DNA from: DATARH01 sp035534855
GTDB lineage: Bacteria > Pseudomonadota > Alphaproteobacteria > ATCC43930 > CGMCC-115725
Assembly (NCBI GenBank): GCA_035534855.1
Contig: DATLRD010000096.1
Coordinates: 1-64,000 of the forward strand
DNA: 64,000 nt
Direction of reading: 5' to 3'
Under the pieces are notes generated by a model, which was not told the origin of the DNA, did no database searches, and worked only from the letters and a program-made list of their open reading frames with translations. Positions 28,755-36,738 of this stretch are shown piece by piece (the stretch's first letter is position 1; each line of letters starts with the position of its first letter). The position numbers and the translations under genes are program-made.

Positions 28755-28769
28755 GTAAGCAATGCTTAC
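28755..28769. promoter_or_regulatory. Operator-like palindrome upstream of the amidohydrolase cluster
   Basis: GTAAGC-AAT-GCTTAC is a perfect 6-3-6 inverted repeat in the 175-base gap before the first amidohydrolase, 86 bases from its ATG. It lies in a short AT-richer island (TTTTGTTTGGTAAGC). The shape resembles TetR-family operators, but no regulator gene is adjacent. The gap otherwise holds no gene; the downstream ATG has a strong GGGAGGAG ribosome-binding site. Confidence 0.5.
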
Positions 28770-28854
28770 GACCTCGCGTCGGCTTTTCGCCTGGGTTACG
28801 ATCTGAGTCGGCGAGCCGGCAGCGACGCCGGCAGTTGTCGGGGAGGAGAAAGCC

Positions 28855-29976
28855 ATGGCGCGCGTCTATAACCGCATCGATTCCGACGGTCACATTCTCG
28901 AACCGGTGACCTTGTGGAGCGACTACCTTGACCCGGCTTTTCGGGAGCGGGCGCCAAAGCTGATCGTCGATGCCGACGGCAAGGAAAAGCTCTTGGTCGA
29001 AGACCGGGTGCTCGGCAGCCAGCAGGGCATGGGCGGGATTGGCGGAGTCGGGGCACGCCAGGGCATCATCAAGGCCGAGACGATGAAATACGAGGATGGC
29101 CGGCCCGGCGGGTTCGACCCGCACAAGCGCATCCCCGACATGGATATGGACGGGATCGACGCGGCCGTTCTCTATCCGAGCATGGGCCTGTTTGCCGGCG
29201 CGGTGCATGACCCGGCGCTCGCCGGCGCGCTGTGCCGTGCCTATAACCGCTGGCTCGCCGATTACTGCAAGCCCTATCCCGACCGGCTGTTCGGCATCGC
29301 CATGCTGCCGATGCAGGATGTCGACGCGGCAATCAAGGAAATGACCTTCGCCCGCAAGGAGCTGGGCATGCGCGGCGGGTTTTTGCGCCCCAACCCCTAC
29401 AACAACCGGATGATCCACGACCCTGTCTACGAGCCGTTCTGGACCGCTGCCGAAGAGCTCGATTTCGTGATTGGCTTTCACGAGGGCGGCAACAGCGGCA
29501 TGCCGACGGTCGGCATCGACCGGTTCCAGGGCCGCGGCGCGCAGCATATCATCAGCCATACGATGGAGATGATGCTGGCGTGCATGAGCATGATTTGGGG
29601 CGGCGTGTGCGAGCGCCACCCCAAGCTGCGGGTCGGCTTTATGGAATCGGGCGGCGGCTGGATCGCGCCATGGCTCGACCGGATGGACCGGCATTTCGAC
29701 GACCAGGGCTTCAACGATTCCGGCCTCAAGACCCGGCCGAGCGACATCTTCCGCCGGCAGTGCTGGATCTCGTTCGAGCCGGTCGAAGGCAGCCTAGCCG
29801 TGCTGGCCGATTATATTGGCGCCGACAAGATCCTGTGGGCCACCGACTATCCGCACCGGGACGGGTTCTTCCCCGGCGCGCCGGCGATGATCGAAAAGCT
29901 GCTGGAAAAGGCGTCGCCCGAAACCCGGCACAACGTTTTTGCCGGCGGGGCGATGAAGTTCTACGGGCTGCATTGA
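28855..29976 (+). CDS. Amidohydrolase_2-family metal-dependent hydrolase, paralogue 1
   Basis: 373-residue TIM-barrel hydrolase or decarboxylase of the ACMSD/LigW-like group. Metal-site candidates are Asp/His in DSDGHILEP, His in VIGFHEGG, His in IISHTMEMM and Asp/His in ATDYPHRDG. It is the first of three tandem, strongly similar copies with the same length and the shared block RPGGFDPHKRIPDMDMDGID. The substrate is unknown; a decarboxylase or ring-cleavage hydrolase role would fit the family. Confidence 0.85.
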   Translation: MARVYNRIDSDGHILEPVTLWSDYLDPAFRERAPKLIVDADGKEKLLVEDRVLGSQQGMGGIGGVGARQGIIKAETMKYEDGRPGGFDPHKRIPDMDMDGIDAAVLYPSMGLFAGAVHDPALAGALCRAYNRWLADYCKPYPDRLFGIAMLPMQDVDAAIKEMTFARKELGMRGGFLRPNPYNNRMIHDPVYEPFWTAAEELDFVIGFHEGGNSGMPTVGIDRFQGRGAQHIISHTMEMMLACMSMIWGGVCERHPKLRVGFMESGGGWIAPWLDRMDRHFDDQGFNDSGLKTRPSDIFRRQCWISFEPVEGSLAVLADYIGADKILWATDYPHRDGFFPGAPAMIEKLLEKASPETRHNVFAGGAMKFYGLH

Positions 29977-30004
29977 GGATTTGCGGGCCGACAGCCCCGT
30001 AAAT

Positions 30005-30066
30005 CCTCATCCCCGGGCTTGTCCTGGGGGCAACGTGGATGGCCGGAACAAACCCGGCCATGACGA
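30005..30066. repeat. Dispersed double-hairpin repeat between amidohydrolase copies 1 and 2
   Basis: CCTCATCCCCGGGCTTGTCC leads to GGGGGCAACG and then to GGCCGGAACAAACCCGGCC and ATGACGAG. This is the same two-hairpin architecture as 13341-13400. It sits in the 112-base gap before the second paralogue and would fold in the mRNA if the genes are co-transcribed. Confidence 0.7.
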
Positions 30067-30088
30067 GTGTTTTGACCGGGAGGAATTC

Positions 30089-31210
30089 ATGCCGCGCACC
30101 TACAACGTCGTCGATGCCGACGCCCATATCCTCGAGCCGCTCGATTTGTGGGACCAGTACATCGATCCGGCGTTCCGCGACCGCGCGCCCAAGCTGATTA
30201 CCGACAAGGACGGCAAACAGCGCCTGTTGATCGAGGACCGGGTCATCGGCAGCTCGAAAGGGCTTGGCGTTGCCGGCGCGATCGGCGCGCGTGACGGCGT
30301 CGTCTGCGACGACACGATGGAGTACAGCCAGGGCCGGCCCGGCGGGTTCGACCCGCATAAACGGATTCCGGACATGGACATGGACGGGATCGACGCGGCG
30401 TTCCTCTACCCGACACTCGGCCTGTCGAGCGGCGCGGTCACCGACCCGCCGCTCGCCGCCGCATGCTGCCGCGCCTACAACCGATGGCTGGCGGACTATT
30501 GCAAGCCTTATCCCGACCGCCTGTTCGGAGTGGCGATGCTGCCGCTGCAGTCGATCGATCTGGCGATCGAGGAAATGACTTTCGCGCGTAAGGAACTCGG
30601 GTTCCGGTCCGGCTTTCTGCGGCCCAACCCCTACAACAACCTGCTGATCCATGATCCGGCCTACGACCGGTTCTGGAACGCGGCGGTCGACCTCGATTTC
30701 GCGATCGGCTTCCACGAGGGCGCCAGCGCTGGCATGCCGCAGGTCGGGATCGACCGGTTCGAGACCCGCGGCGCGCGGCACATCATCACCCACACGATGG
30801 AGATGATGCTGGCGGCGCTCAGCATGATTTGGGGCGGGGTGTGCGAGCGGCATCCGAAACTGCGCGTCGCGTTTCTCGAATCGGGCGGCGGCTGGATCGC
30901 GCCATGGCTCGACCGAATGGACCGGCATTTCGACGACCAGGGCTTCAACGATAGCGGGCTGAAGACCCGGCCGAGCGCGATTTTCCAGCAAAGCTGCTGG
31001 ATCTCGTTCGAACCGGTCGAGGGCAGCCTTGAGGTGCTCGCCGGTTATGTCGGGCCGCGCAAGATACTGTGGGCAACCGACTATCCGCACCCCGACGGGT
31101 TCTTCCCCGGCGCGCCGGCGATGGTCCAGCAGAAGATCAAGGGGCTCCCGCCGGCGGCCAGGCACGAGATCATGGCCGGCGGGGCGATGGCGTTCTACGG
31201 GCTGCATTGA
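30089..31210 (+). CDS. Amidohydrolase_2-family metal-dependent hydrolase, paralogue 2
   Basis: 373 residues from the ATG at 30089, which has a GGGAGGA ribosome-binding site. An upstream in-frame extension to 29981 would translate the repeat and is rejected. It carries the same metal-site candidates as copy 1 (VDADAHILEP, IGFHEGAS, ATDYPHPDG). Residues differ mainly in the first 90 positions and in the loop after IGFHEG, so substrate preference may differ. It is followed by copy 3 after 12 bases. Confidence 0.85.
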   Translation: MPRTYNVVDADAHILEPLDLWDQYIDPAFRDRAPKLITDKDGKQRLLIEDRVIGSSKGLGVAGAIGARDGVVCDDTMEYSQGRPGGFDPHKRIPDMDMDGIDAAFLYPTLGLSSGAVTDPPLAAACCRAYNRWLADYCKPYPDRLFGVAMLPLQSIDLAIEEMTFARKELGFRSGFLRPNPYNNLLIHDPAYDRFWNAAVDLDFAIGFHEGASAGMPQVGIDRFETRGARHIITHTMEMMLAALSMIWGGVCERHPKLRVAFLESGGGWIAPWLDRMDRHFDDQGFNDSGLKTRPSAIFQQSCWISFEPVEGSLEVLAGYVGPRKILWATDYPHPDGFFPGAPAMVQQKIKGLPPAARHEIMAGGAMAFYGLH

Positions 31211-31222
31211 GGAGCAAGACAC

Positions 31223-32347
31223 ATGTCACGCACTTACAACGTGGTCGATGCCGACGGCCATATCCTCGAACCGCTGAACCTTTGGCTCGATTACATCGAC
31301 CCGGCCTATCGCGACCGGGCGCCGCGCCTGGTCACCAACAAAAACGGCAAGCAGCAGCTGCAGATCGACACGATGATGGCGGGCAGCGCCGAGCGCGGGC
31401 TGGGGGCGATCGGCGCGATCGGTGCACGCGATGGCCACGTCATCACCGAGAGCTTCGACTACAGCCAAGGCCGGCCCGGTGGGTTCGACCCGCACAAGCG
31501 CATCCCCGATATGGACATGGACGGGATTGACGCGGCATTCCTCTATCCGAGCATCGGGCTCTTTGTCGGCGGCGTCGTCGACCCGGGCCTCGCCGGCGCG
31601 ATCTGCCGCGCCTACAACCGGTGGCTGGCCGATTACTGCCGGCCCTATCCCGACCGGCTGTTCGGTGTCGCGATGCTGCCGATGCAGGACGTCGACCAGG
31701 CGATCAAGGAAATGACTTTTGCCCGCAAGGAGCTGGGCATGCACGGCGGCTTCCTGCGGCCGAACCCCTACAACAACCGGCTGATCCACGATCCGGTCTA
31801 CGAGCCATTCTGGAACGCCGCCGAGGAGCTGGATTTCGCGATCGGCTTTCACGAGGGCGCGGCGCCGGGCATGCCGCAGGTCGGTGTCGACCGGTTCAAG
31901 GGCCGCGGCGCGCAGCACATCATCAGCCACACGATGGAAATGATGCTTGCCAGCCTTAGCATGATCTGGGGCGGGGTATGCGAACGGCACCCCAAATTGC
32001 GCGTCGGCTTCCTCGAATCGGGAGGCGGCTGGATCGCGCCGTGGCTCGACCGGATGGACCGGCATTTCGACGACCAGGGCTTCAACGATTCCGGGCTCAA
32101 GACCCGGCCGAGCGACATCTTTCGCCGGCAGTGCTGGATCTCGTTCGAGCCGGTCGAGGGCAGCCTCAAGGTGCTCGCCGATTACGTCGGTCCGCAAAAG
32201 ATCATGTGGGCGACCGACTATCCGCACCCCGACGGGTTTTTCCCCGGCGCGCCGAAGATGATCGCCAAGCAGCTCGAAGGCCTGTCGCCCGAAACGCAGC
32301 GCCAGGTGATGGCTGGCGGCGCGATGGGGTTTTACGGGCTGAACTGA
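31223..32347 (+). CDS. Amidohydrolase_2-family metal-dependent hydrolase, paralogue 3
   Basis: 374-residue third tandem copy. Metal-site candidates are VDADGHILEP, IGFHEGAAPG, IISHTMEMM and ATDYPHPDG. The C-terminal half is nearly the same as copy 1 (for example WLDRMDRHFDDQGF and RPSDIFRRQCWIS), while the first 70 residues differ (QLQIDTMMAGS). It lies 12 bases after copy 2, so the two are almost certainly co-transcribed. It is convergent with the dioxygenase pseudogene. Confidence 0.85.
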   Translation: MSRTYNVVDADGHILEPLNLWLDYIDPAYRDRAPRLVTNKNGKQQLQIDTMMAGSAERGLGAIGAIGARDGHVITESFDYSQGRPGGFDPHKRIPDMDMDGIDAAFLYPSIGLFVGGVVDPGLAGAICRAYNRWLADYCRPYPDRLFGVAMLPMQDVDQAIKEMTFARKELGMHGGFLRPNPYNNRLIHDPVYEPFWNAAEELDFAIGFHEGAAPGMPQVGVDRFKGRGAQHIISHTMEMMLASLSMIWGGVCERHPKLRVGFLESGGGWIAPWLDRMDRHFDDQGFNDSGLKTRPSDIFRRQCWISFEPVEGSLKVLADYVGPQKIMWATDYPHPDGFFPGAPKMIAKQLEGLSPETQRQVMAGGAMGFYGLN

Positions 32348-32388
32348 CCGCGGATGGCGCGGAGCCTTGCCGACGGCGGCCGGGCGGC

Positions 32389-33242
32389 TCAGGCCGGCTG
32401 GGCGGCGAATGCGCCGTTGTGCGCGGCAATCTGCTCGGCGTAGTTCTCGCGATAGCGGCTATAGGCGCGTTCGTGGCGGGCCAACGCGGCCGGGTGGAAT
32501 TCGCCTTCCGGCGGCGGCAGCGGATCGAAATGGCCGAATGCGTCGCGGCCGCGCACCAGCGGCGCGCACATCCTGACCGTCCCGGTCAGCCGACACTGGG
32601 TCGGGATGTAACTGATGCCGATGCCGACCCGGCGATGGTCCGACCGGTTGGGCGCCGAGCGGTGGCTGCACAGCGTGTGGTGCAGGGAAAAGCTGCCGGC
32701 CGGCACCGTCATCATCACCGTGCCGCCGTGGTCGAAGCGCTCGACGATCGCCTGGCCACCACCGTTGATGCTGTTTTCGAGGCCGAGCGCGGCGTGGCGG
32801 AGCTGCCGCGGCGCGCCCCGCGTGACGGCGCCACTTCCATGCACCCGGCAAGCTCGCTGGCGTCGGCCAGCGCCACCCAAGCGGTCACGTGCTCGTGCGG
32901 CGTCAGGCCGAAATAGGTCGCATCCTGATGCCAGGCGGCAAAGGTCGGGCTGCGCGCCTCCTTGATGAAAAACGTCGCGGTGTAGACCAGGATGTTCGGA
33001 CCGATCAGGTCCTCGACCGCGTCGAGGATGCGCGGGTGCCGGATCAGTCGGTCGTACCACGGCAGGAAGACATAGGCCGCCGAGCGCCAGCGCCGGTCGG
33101 CGGCGTTAACCGGCCCGCCGAGCCATTCCTCGTAGCGCGCAAGTCCGGCGCGGCAATCGTCCATCTCGGCAGCTGACAGCGCGGCATGCGGAAACGAAAA
33201 ACCGTCGCGGCGGTAATGCGCTATCTGGTCTTGGGTCAGCAT
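32389..33242 (-). pseudogene. PhyH (phytanoyl-CoA)-type Fe/2-oxoglutarate dioxygenase, frameshifted
   Basis: The first part (33242 to about 32830) reads MLTQDQIAHYRRDGFSFPHA through AWHQDATYFG (the HxD iron ligands) to GCMEVAPSRG in one frame. The rest continues in another frame from RGAPRQLRHAALG through SLHHTLCSHRSAPNRSD (second His ligand and Arg) to the stop at 32389. The span of 854 bases is one short of a multiple of three, so a single-base deletion near 32825-32835 explains it. It could be a true pseudogene or a sequencing error. An intact copy would be about 284 residues. Confidence 0.85.
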
Positions 33243-33333
33243 CGCGGGTCTTCCCAGGCGGTTCGGCGTGCGCCAGAGCCTCTTTCAGCATGACGCATTG
33301 TGCCGGCGAGGCAAGGTCTGCGCGGATGCGCTC

Positions 33334-34551
33334 TCAGCCGTTCGACTGGATCAGCGTGCGCACCTGCGGGTAGACCTCGGTGGCCCAGCGCCGGCCGCTG
33401 AACACGCCGTAATGCCCGACCCCGGTCTGCAGATGGTGGTGCTTGCGCAGCGGATGCAGCCCGCTGCACAGCTCCTGCGCGGCAAGCGTCTGGCCGATGG
33501 CGCAGATGTCGTCGTTCTCGCCTTCGATGGTCAGCAGCGCGGTGCGGCGGATCGCCCCCGGCTCGACCGGGCGGCCGCGCGAGACCAGCTTGCCGCGGGC
33601 CAGCAGGTGCTGCTGAAAGATGCGGTGGACGGTTTGCAGGTAGAACGGCGCCGACAGGTCCATGACTGCGAAATATTCGTCGTAGAACGCGCGGTGTGCC
33701 GCGCTCGCCGCCTCCTCGCCGTCGACGAGGTTGCCGTATTGCCGGGAAAACGCGTGGATGTGCCGGTCCAGGTTCATCGCCATGAACGCGGCAAGCTGCA
33801 GAAACCCGGGATAGACGCGGCGAAACGCGCCTGGATGGCACACCGGCACGTACGAGATCAGGTTGGTTTCGAACCAGTCGATCGACCGCTCTATCGCCAG
33901 GTCGTCGACCGTGGTTGGATTGATTCTTGTGTCGATCGGTCCGGCCATCAGCGTCATCGAGCGCGGCTCGCAGGGATGGCGGCAGGCGGCCATCAGCGAC
34001 ACCGCGGCGAGCACCGCGACCGTTGGCTGACATACGGCGACAACGTGCGCACCGGGCCCGATTGCTTCGAGAAAGGCGATCACGTAGTCGATGAAGTCGT
34101 CGAAATCAAAATCGCCTTCCGACAGCGGTACGTCGCGCGCATTGTGCCAATCGGTCACGTAGACATCGTGCTCGGGTAGCATCGTGCGGATCGTACCGCG
34201 TAGCAGCGTCGCGAAATGGCCCGACATCGGCGCCACCAGCAACACCCGCGGCTGCGGCGCGGGCGCTTCCTTGGCGAAGTGCAGCAGCGTGCCGAACGGC
34301 TTGACCAGGATATTCTCTTCTTGCACCGCAACCTGGCGGTTGCCGATCGGCGTGCTGTCGATAGCGAAATCGGGGCGATGGTGCTGGAGCCGCCCCTCGG
34401 CGAACAGGTCGCAGACCGCGACGATGCTGCGCTGCAACTTATTGTCGGGCAGGCCCGGCCACGGCTGGCCCAGCATCTGCCCAAACCCCGCCGCCATGCT
34501 GCGCAGCGGAGTCAATGCATCAACATAGGCTTGATAGAACTGGTACAGCAC
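33334..34551 (-). CDS. phaZ: Intracellular polyhydroxyalkanoate depolymerase
   Basis: This 405-residue protein would mobilise stored polyhydroxybutyrate. The N-terminus MLYQFYQAYVDALTPLRSMA and the middle VTDWHNARDVPLSEG match the intracellular PhaZ family. The nucleophile elbow reads VVAVCQPTVAV, with Cys where most alpha/beta hydrolases have Ser, as known for this family. Asp and His candidates follow in TIEGENDDICAIGQT and HHLQTGVGHYGVFSG. No phaC or phaP gene is in the window. Confidence 0.92.
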   Translation of the reverse strand: MLYQFYQAYVDALTPLRSMAAGFGQMLGQPWPGLPDNKLQRSIVAVCDLFAEGRLQHHRPDFAIDSTPIGNRQVAVQEENILVKPFGTLLHFAKEAPAPQPRVLLVAPMSGHFATLLRGTIRTMLPEHDVYVTDWHNARDVPLSEGDFDFDDFIDYVIAFLEAIGPGAHVVAVCQPTVAVLAAVSLMAACRHPCEPRSMTLMAGPIDTRINPTTVDDLAIERSIDWFETNLISYVPVCHPGAFRRVYPGFLQLAAFMAMNLDRHIHAFSRQYGNLVDGEEAASAAHRAFYDEYFAVMDLSAPFYLQTVHRIFQQHLLARGKLVSRGRPVEPGAIRRTALLTIEGENDDICAIGQTLAAQELCSGLHPLRKHHHLQTGVGHYGVFSGRRWATEVYPQVRTLIQSNG

Positions 34552-34670
34552 CGCGCGCTTTCTGCTCCCGGACGGCTCTAGCTAAGCGGTGCGAGGGAAA
34601 CCGCTGTGGGCTGCTCAACCATATCGCACCGGAAGGATAATCCCGCTTGCGATGTGGTGCGAGATGATTG

Positions 34671-34700
34671 TGCTTTGCAGCATGACAAATGCATTGCAGG
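34671..34700. promoter_or_regulatory. TGC-rich direct/inverted repeat between phaZ and GST
   Basis: The 233-base divergent gap contains TGCTTTGCAGCATGACAAAT followed by GCATTGCAGG, with repeated TTGCA/TGCA units. PhaR-type regulators of polyhydroxyalkanoate genes are reported to bind TGC-rich repeats, so this could be an operator for phaZ. It is a weak match and may be chance. Confidence 0.3.
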
Positions 34701-34784
34701 CCCACGATCCGGGCGTGGATCGTTTCGCGGCACTGCAAAACCCTGTTAGATTGCCGTGACGCTCTCATTCCAAAGGTTGCGGCC

Positions 34785-35441
34785 ATGGCCGAGGCCACGC
34801 TGATCATCAGCAGCAAGAATTATTCCTCGTGGTCTCTGCGCGGCTGGTTGATGGCGAAGTGGGCCGGTCTCGATTTCGTCGAGCAGATCGCTTCGTCGGA
34901 CGACCCGTCGGTTCGCGCCGAACTGCTGCTGCGGTCGTCGTCGATCCTGGTGCCGACGCTGGTTCATAACGGGCTGACGATCTGGGATACGCTGGCGATC
35001 GGCGAATACCTCAACGAGCTGTATCCGCAGGTCGGGCTGCTGCCGCGCGATGTCGAGGCTCGGGCGCGCTGCCGCTCGATCTGTGGCGAGATGCATTCGG
35101 GGTTTGCTGCGCTGCGCTCGGCGCTGCCGGTCAACTTGAGGGCACGCAAGCCGGGCTTTGTCGTATGGTCGGCAGCGCAGACCGATATCGACCGCATCCT
35201 GACGATCTGGCGCGAGTGCTTCGCGCGGCGGAAGGGGCCGTACCTGTTCGGCGAGCATCTGACCCTGGCCGACGCGATGTATGCGCCGGTCTGCACCCGG
35301 TTTCGCACCTATTGCGTCACGCTCGACCATGAGGCCGACGACTATTGCGAGCGCATCATGGGGCTGCCGACTATGGTCGAATGGATTACGGCTGCCTTGC
35401 AGGAACCCGAAGAAATGCCGGAGCTCGACGCCGAGTTCTGA
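34785..35441 (+). CDS. Glutathione S-transferase family protein
   Basis: 218 residues from the ATG at 34785 (an upstream in-frame ATG at 34689 lies in the regulatory gap and is rejected). The N-terminal thioredoxin-like domain begins LIISSKNYSSWSLRGWL, the catalytic Ser region of the SSYxSWSLR-type GSTs. LVPTLVHNG gives the cis-Pro and IWDTLAIGEYL follows. The C-terminal helical domain has HLTLADAMYAPV. The substrate is unknown. It is followed after 50 bases by the acyl-CoA dehydrogenase operon. Confidence 0.85.
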   Translation: MAEATLIISSKNYSSWSLRGWLMAKWAGLDFVEQIASSDDPSVRAELLLRSSSILVPTLVHNGLTIWDTLAIGEYLNELYPQVGLLPRDVEARARCRSICGEMHSGFAALRSALPVNLRARKPGFVVWSAAQTDIDRILTIWRECFARRKGPYLFGEHLTLADAMYAPVCTRFRTYCVTLDHEADDYCERIMGLPTMVEWITAALQEPEEMPELDAEF

Positions 35442-35459
35442 GCCGACCGGCCGACCGGG

Positions 35460-35481
35460 CCGGCATACAGCCGGCATACAG
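35460..35481. repeat. Tandem duplication of an 11-base unit
   Basis: CCGGCATACAG occurs twice back to back immediately before the GGGAGA ribosome-binding site of the first acyl-CoA dehydrogenase. Probably a small replication-slippage duplication. Confidence 0.7.
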
Positions 35482-35491
35482 GGAGAACGCG

Positions 35492-36682
35492 ATGGATTTT
35501 TCCGACTCCCCCGAGCACGCTGAATTCCGCCAGGAGTTTCGCGCTTGGCTCGACGCCAACCTCGACGACGCGCTCAAGGTCGAGGACGCGCAGGACCAGC
35601 GCATCTCGCCCGACCGCGCAATCCTTCAGAAGCGCATTGCCTGGCAGAAGAAGATGCACGCTGCCGGCTGGGTCGGCATCTCGTGGCCCAAGGAATATGG
35701 CGGGCGCGGCGCTAGCTTCATGCAGCAGGTGATCTGGGACGAGGAATATTTCCGCGCCCGCGCGCCGATCCTGCCGTGCCAGAGCGGGCTCAACCTGTTC
35801 GGCCCGACCCTCATTCATTGGGGCACCGAGGCGCAGAAGCAGCGCTATCTGCCGAAAATTCTCAGCGCCGACGAGATCTGGTGCCAGGGGTATTCCGAAC
35901 CGGGTGCCGGCTCCGACCTCGCGAGCCTCAGAACCCGCGCGGTCGACCACGGCGACCACTTCGTCGTCAACGGACAGAAGGTCTGGACCTCGGGGGCGCA
36001 TTTCGCCGATTGGTGCTTTCTGCTGGTGCGCACCGACCCCGATGCGCCCAAGCACCACGGCATCTCGTATCTGCTGGTCGACATGAAGACGCCGGGCATC
36101 ACGGTGCGGCCGCTGGTGCTGCTCAACGGCCACCGGCACTTCAACGAGGTGTTCTTCGAGGACGTCGTGGTGCCGAAGGAGAACATCGTCGGCAAGATCA
36201 ACGAGGGCTGGAAGGTCACGACGACGACGCTGATGTTTGAGCGCAGCGGCGCCGGCGGGCGCGACCACGCTGCGCAGATCGCCCGCCTCGTCGATCTGGC
36301 CAAGCAGTTCCCCAACCGGCAGGAGCCGGCCTGGGCGCAAAGCCACATCCGCCAGCAGCTGGCGCAGCTCGCGATCGAAGCCAAGGCGCTGCAGGTCACG
36401 CGGCTCCGCGGCCTGACGCGCCGGCTACGCGGCGAGCCGCCGGGGCCGGAAGGCTCGATCCTCAAATTGTTCGGCTCGGAACTGGCTGGCCGCATCGCCG
36501 ATTTCTCTGCCACATTGCTCGGTCCCTACGCGACGCTCGACACCCCGACCGAGGCGGTGCCCGACGCGCCGCGCTGGCTGCATCGCGTCACCGGCGCGCG
36601 GCAATACACGATTGCCGGCGGCACCAGCGAAATCCAGCGCAACATCATCGGCGAGCGGGTGTTGGGCCTGCCGCGGGGGTGA
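35492..36682 (+). CDS. Acyl-CoA dehydrogenase (large-subunit type)
   Basis: 396 residues from the ATG at 35492 with a GGGAGA ribosome-binding site. It is an FAD flavoprotein that introduces the alpha-beta double bond in acyl-CoA. It shows the N-terminal helical domain (WPKEYGGRGAS), the FAD/substrate strand GYSEPGAGSDLASL, GQKVWTSGAHFADW and the C-terminal TIAGGTSEIQRNIIGER. Such dehydrogenases in tandem pairs with one divergent partner often form heteromers (as with steroid or methylated-chain enzymes). The next gene is the partner. Confidence 0.9.
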   Translation: MDFSDSPEHAEFRQEFRAWLDANLDDALKVEDAQDQRISPDRAILQKRIAWQKKMHAAGWVGISWPKEYGGRGASFMQQVIWDEEYFRARAPILPCQSGLNLFGPTLIHWGTEAQKQRYLPKILSADEIWCQGYSEPGAGSDLASLRTRAVDHGDHFVVNGQKVWTSGAHFADWCFLLVRTDPDAPKHHGISYLLVDMKTPGITVRPLVLLNGHRHFNEVFFEDVVVPKENIVGKINEGWKVTTTTLMFERSGAGGRDHAAQIARLVDLAKQFPNRQEPAWAQSHIRQQLAQLAIEAKALQVTRLRGLTRRLRGEPPGPEGSILKLFGSELAGRIADFSATLLGPYATLDTPTEAVPDAPRWLHRVTGARQYTIAGGTSEIQRNIIGERVLGLPRG

Positions 36683-36687
36683 GGAAC

Positions 36688-36728
36688 GCGGCCGTCTCGG
36701 CCGTATGCGGGCGGGACGCCCGCGGTCC
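36688..36728. repeat. Dispersed GC-rich palindromic repeat before second acyl-CoA dehydrogenase
   Basis: GCGGCCGTCTCGGCCGTATG is followed by CGGGCGGGACGCCCGCGGTCC, giving two nested hairpins (GGCCG..CGGCC and GCGGGCG..CGCCCGC). Repeats of this wording are frequent in high-GC Gram-negative genomes. It replaces the usual short operon spacer between the two dehydrogenase genes. Confidence 0.65.
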
Positions 36729-36738
36729 GGAGATAGAA

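Noticed and set aside
29981..30088. Extended start of amidohydrolase 2
   Set aside because: It translates the dispersed repeat at 30005-30066; the ATG at 30089 has a strong ribosome-binding site and aligns with the paralogues.
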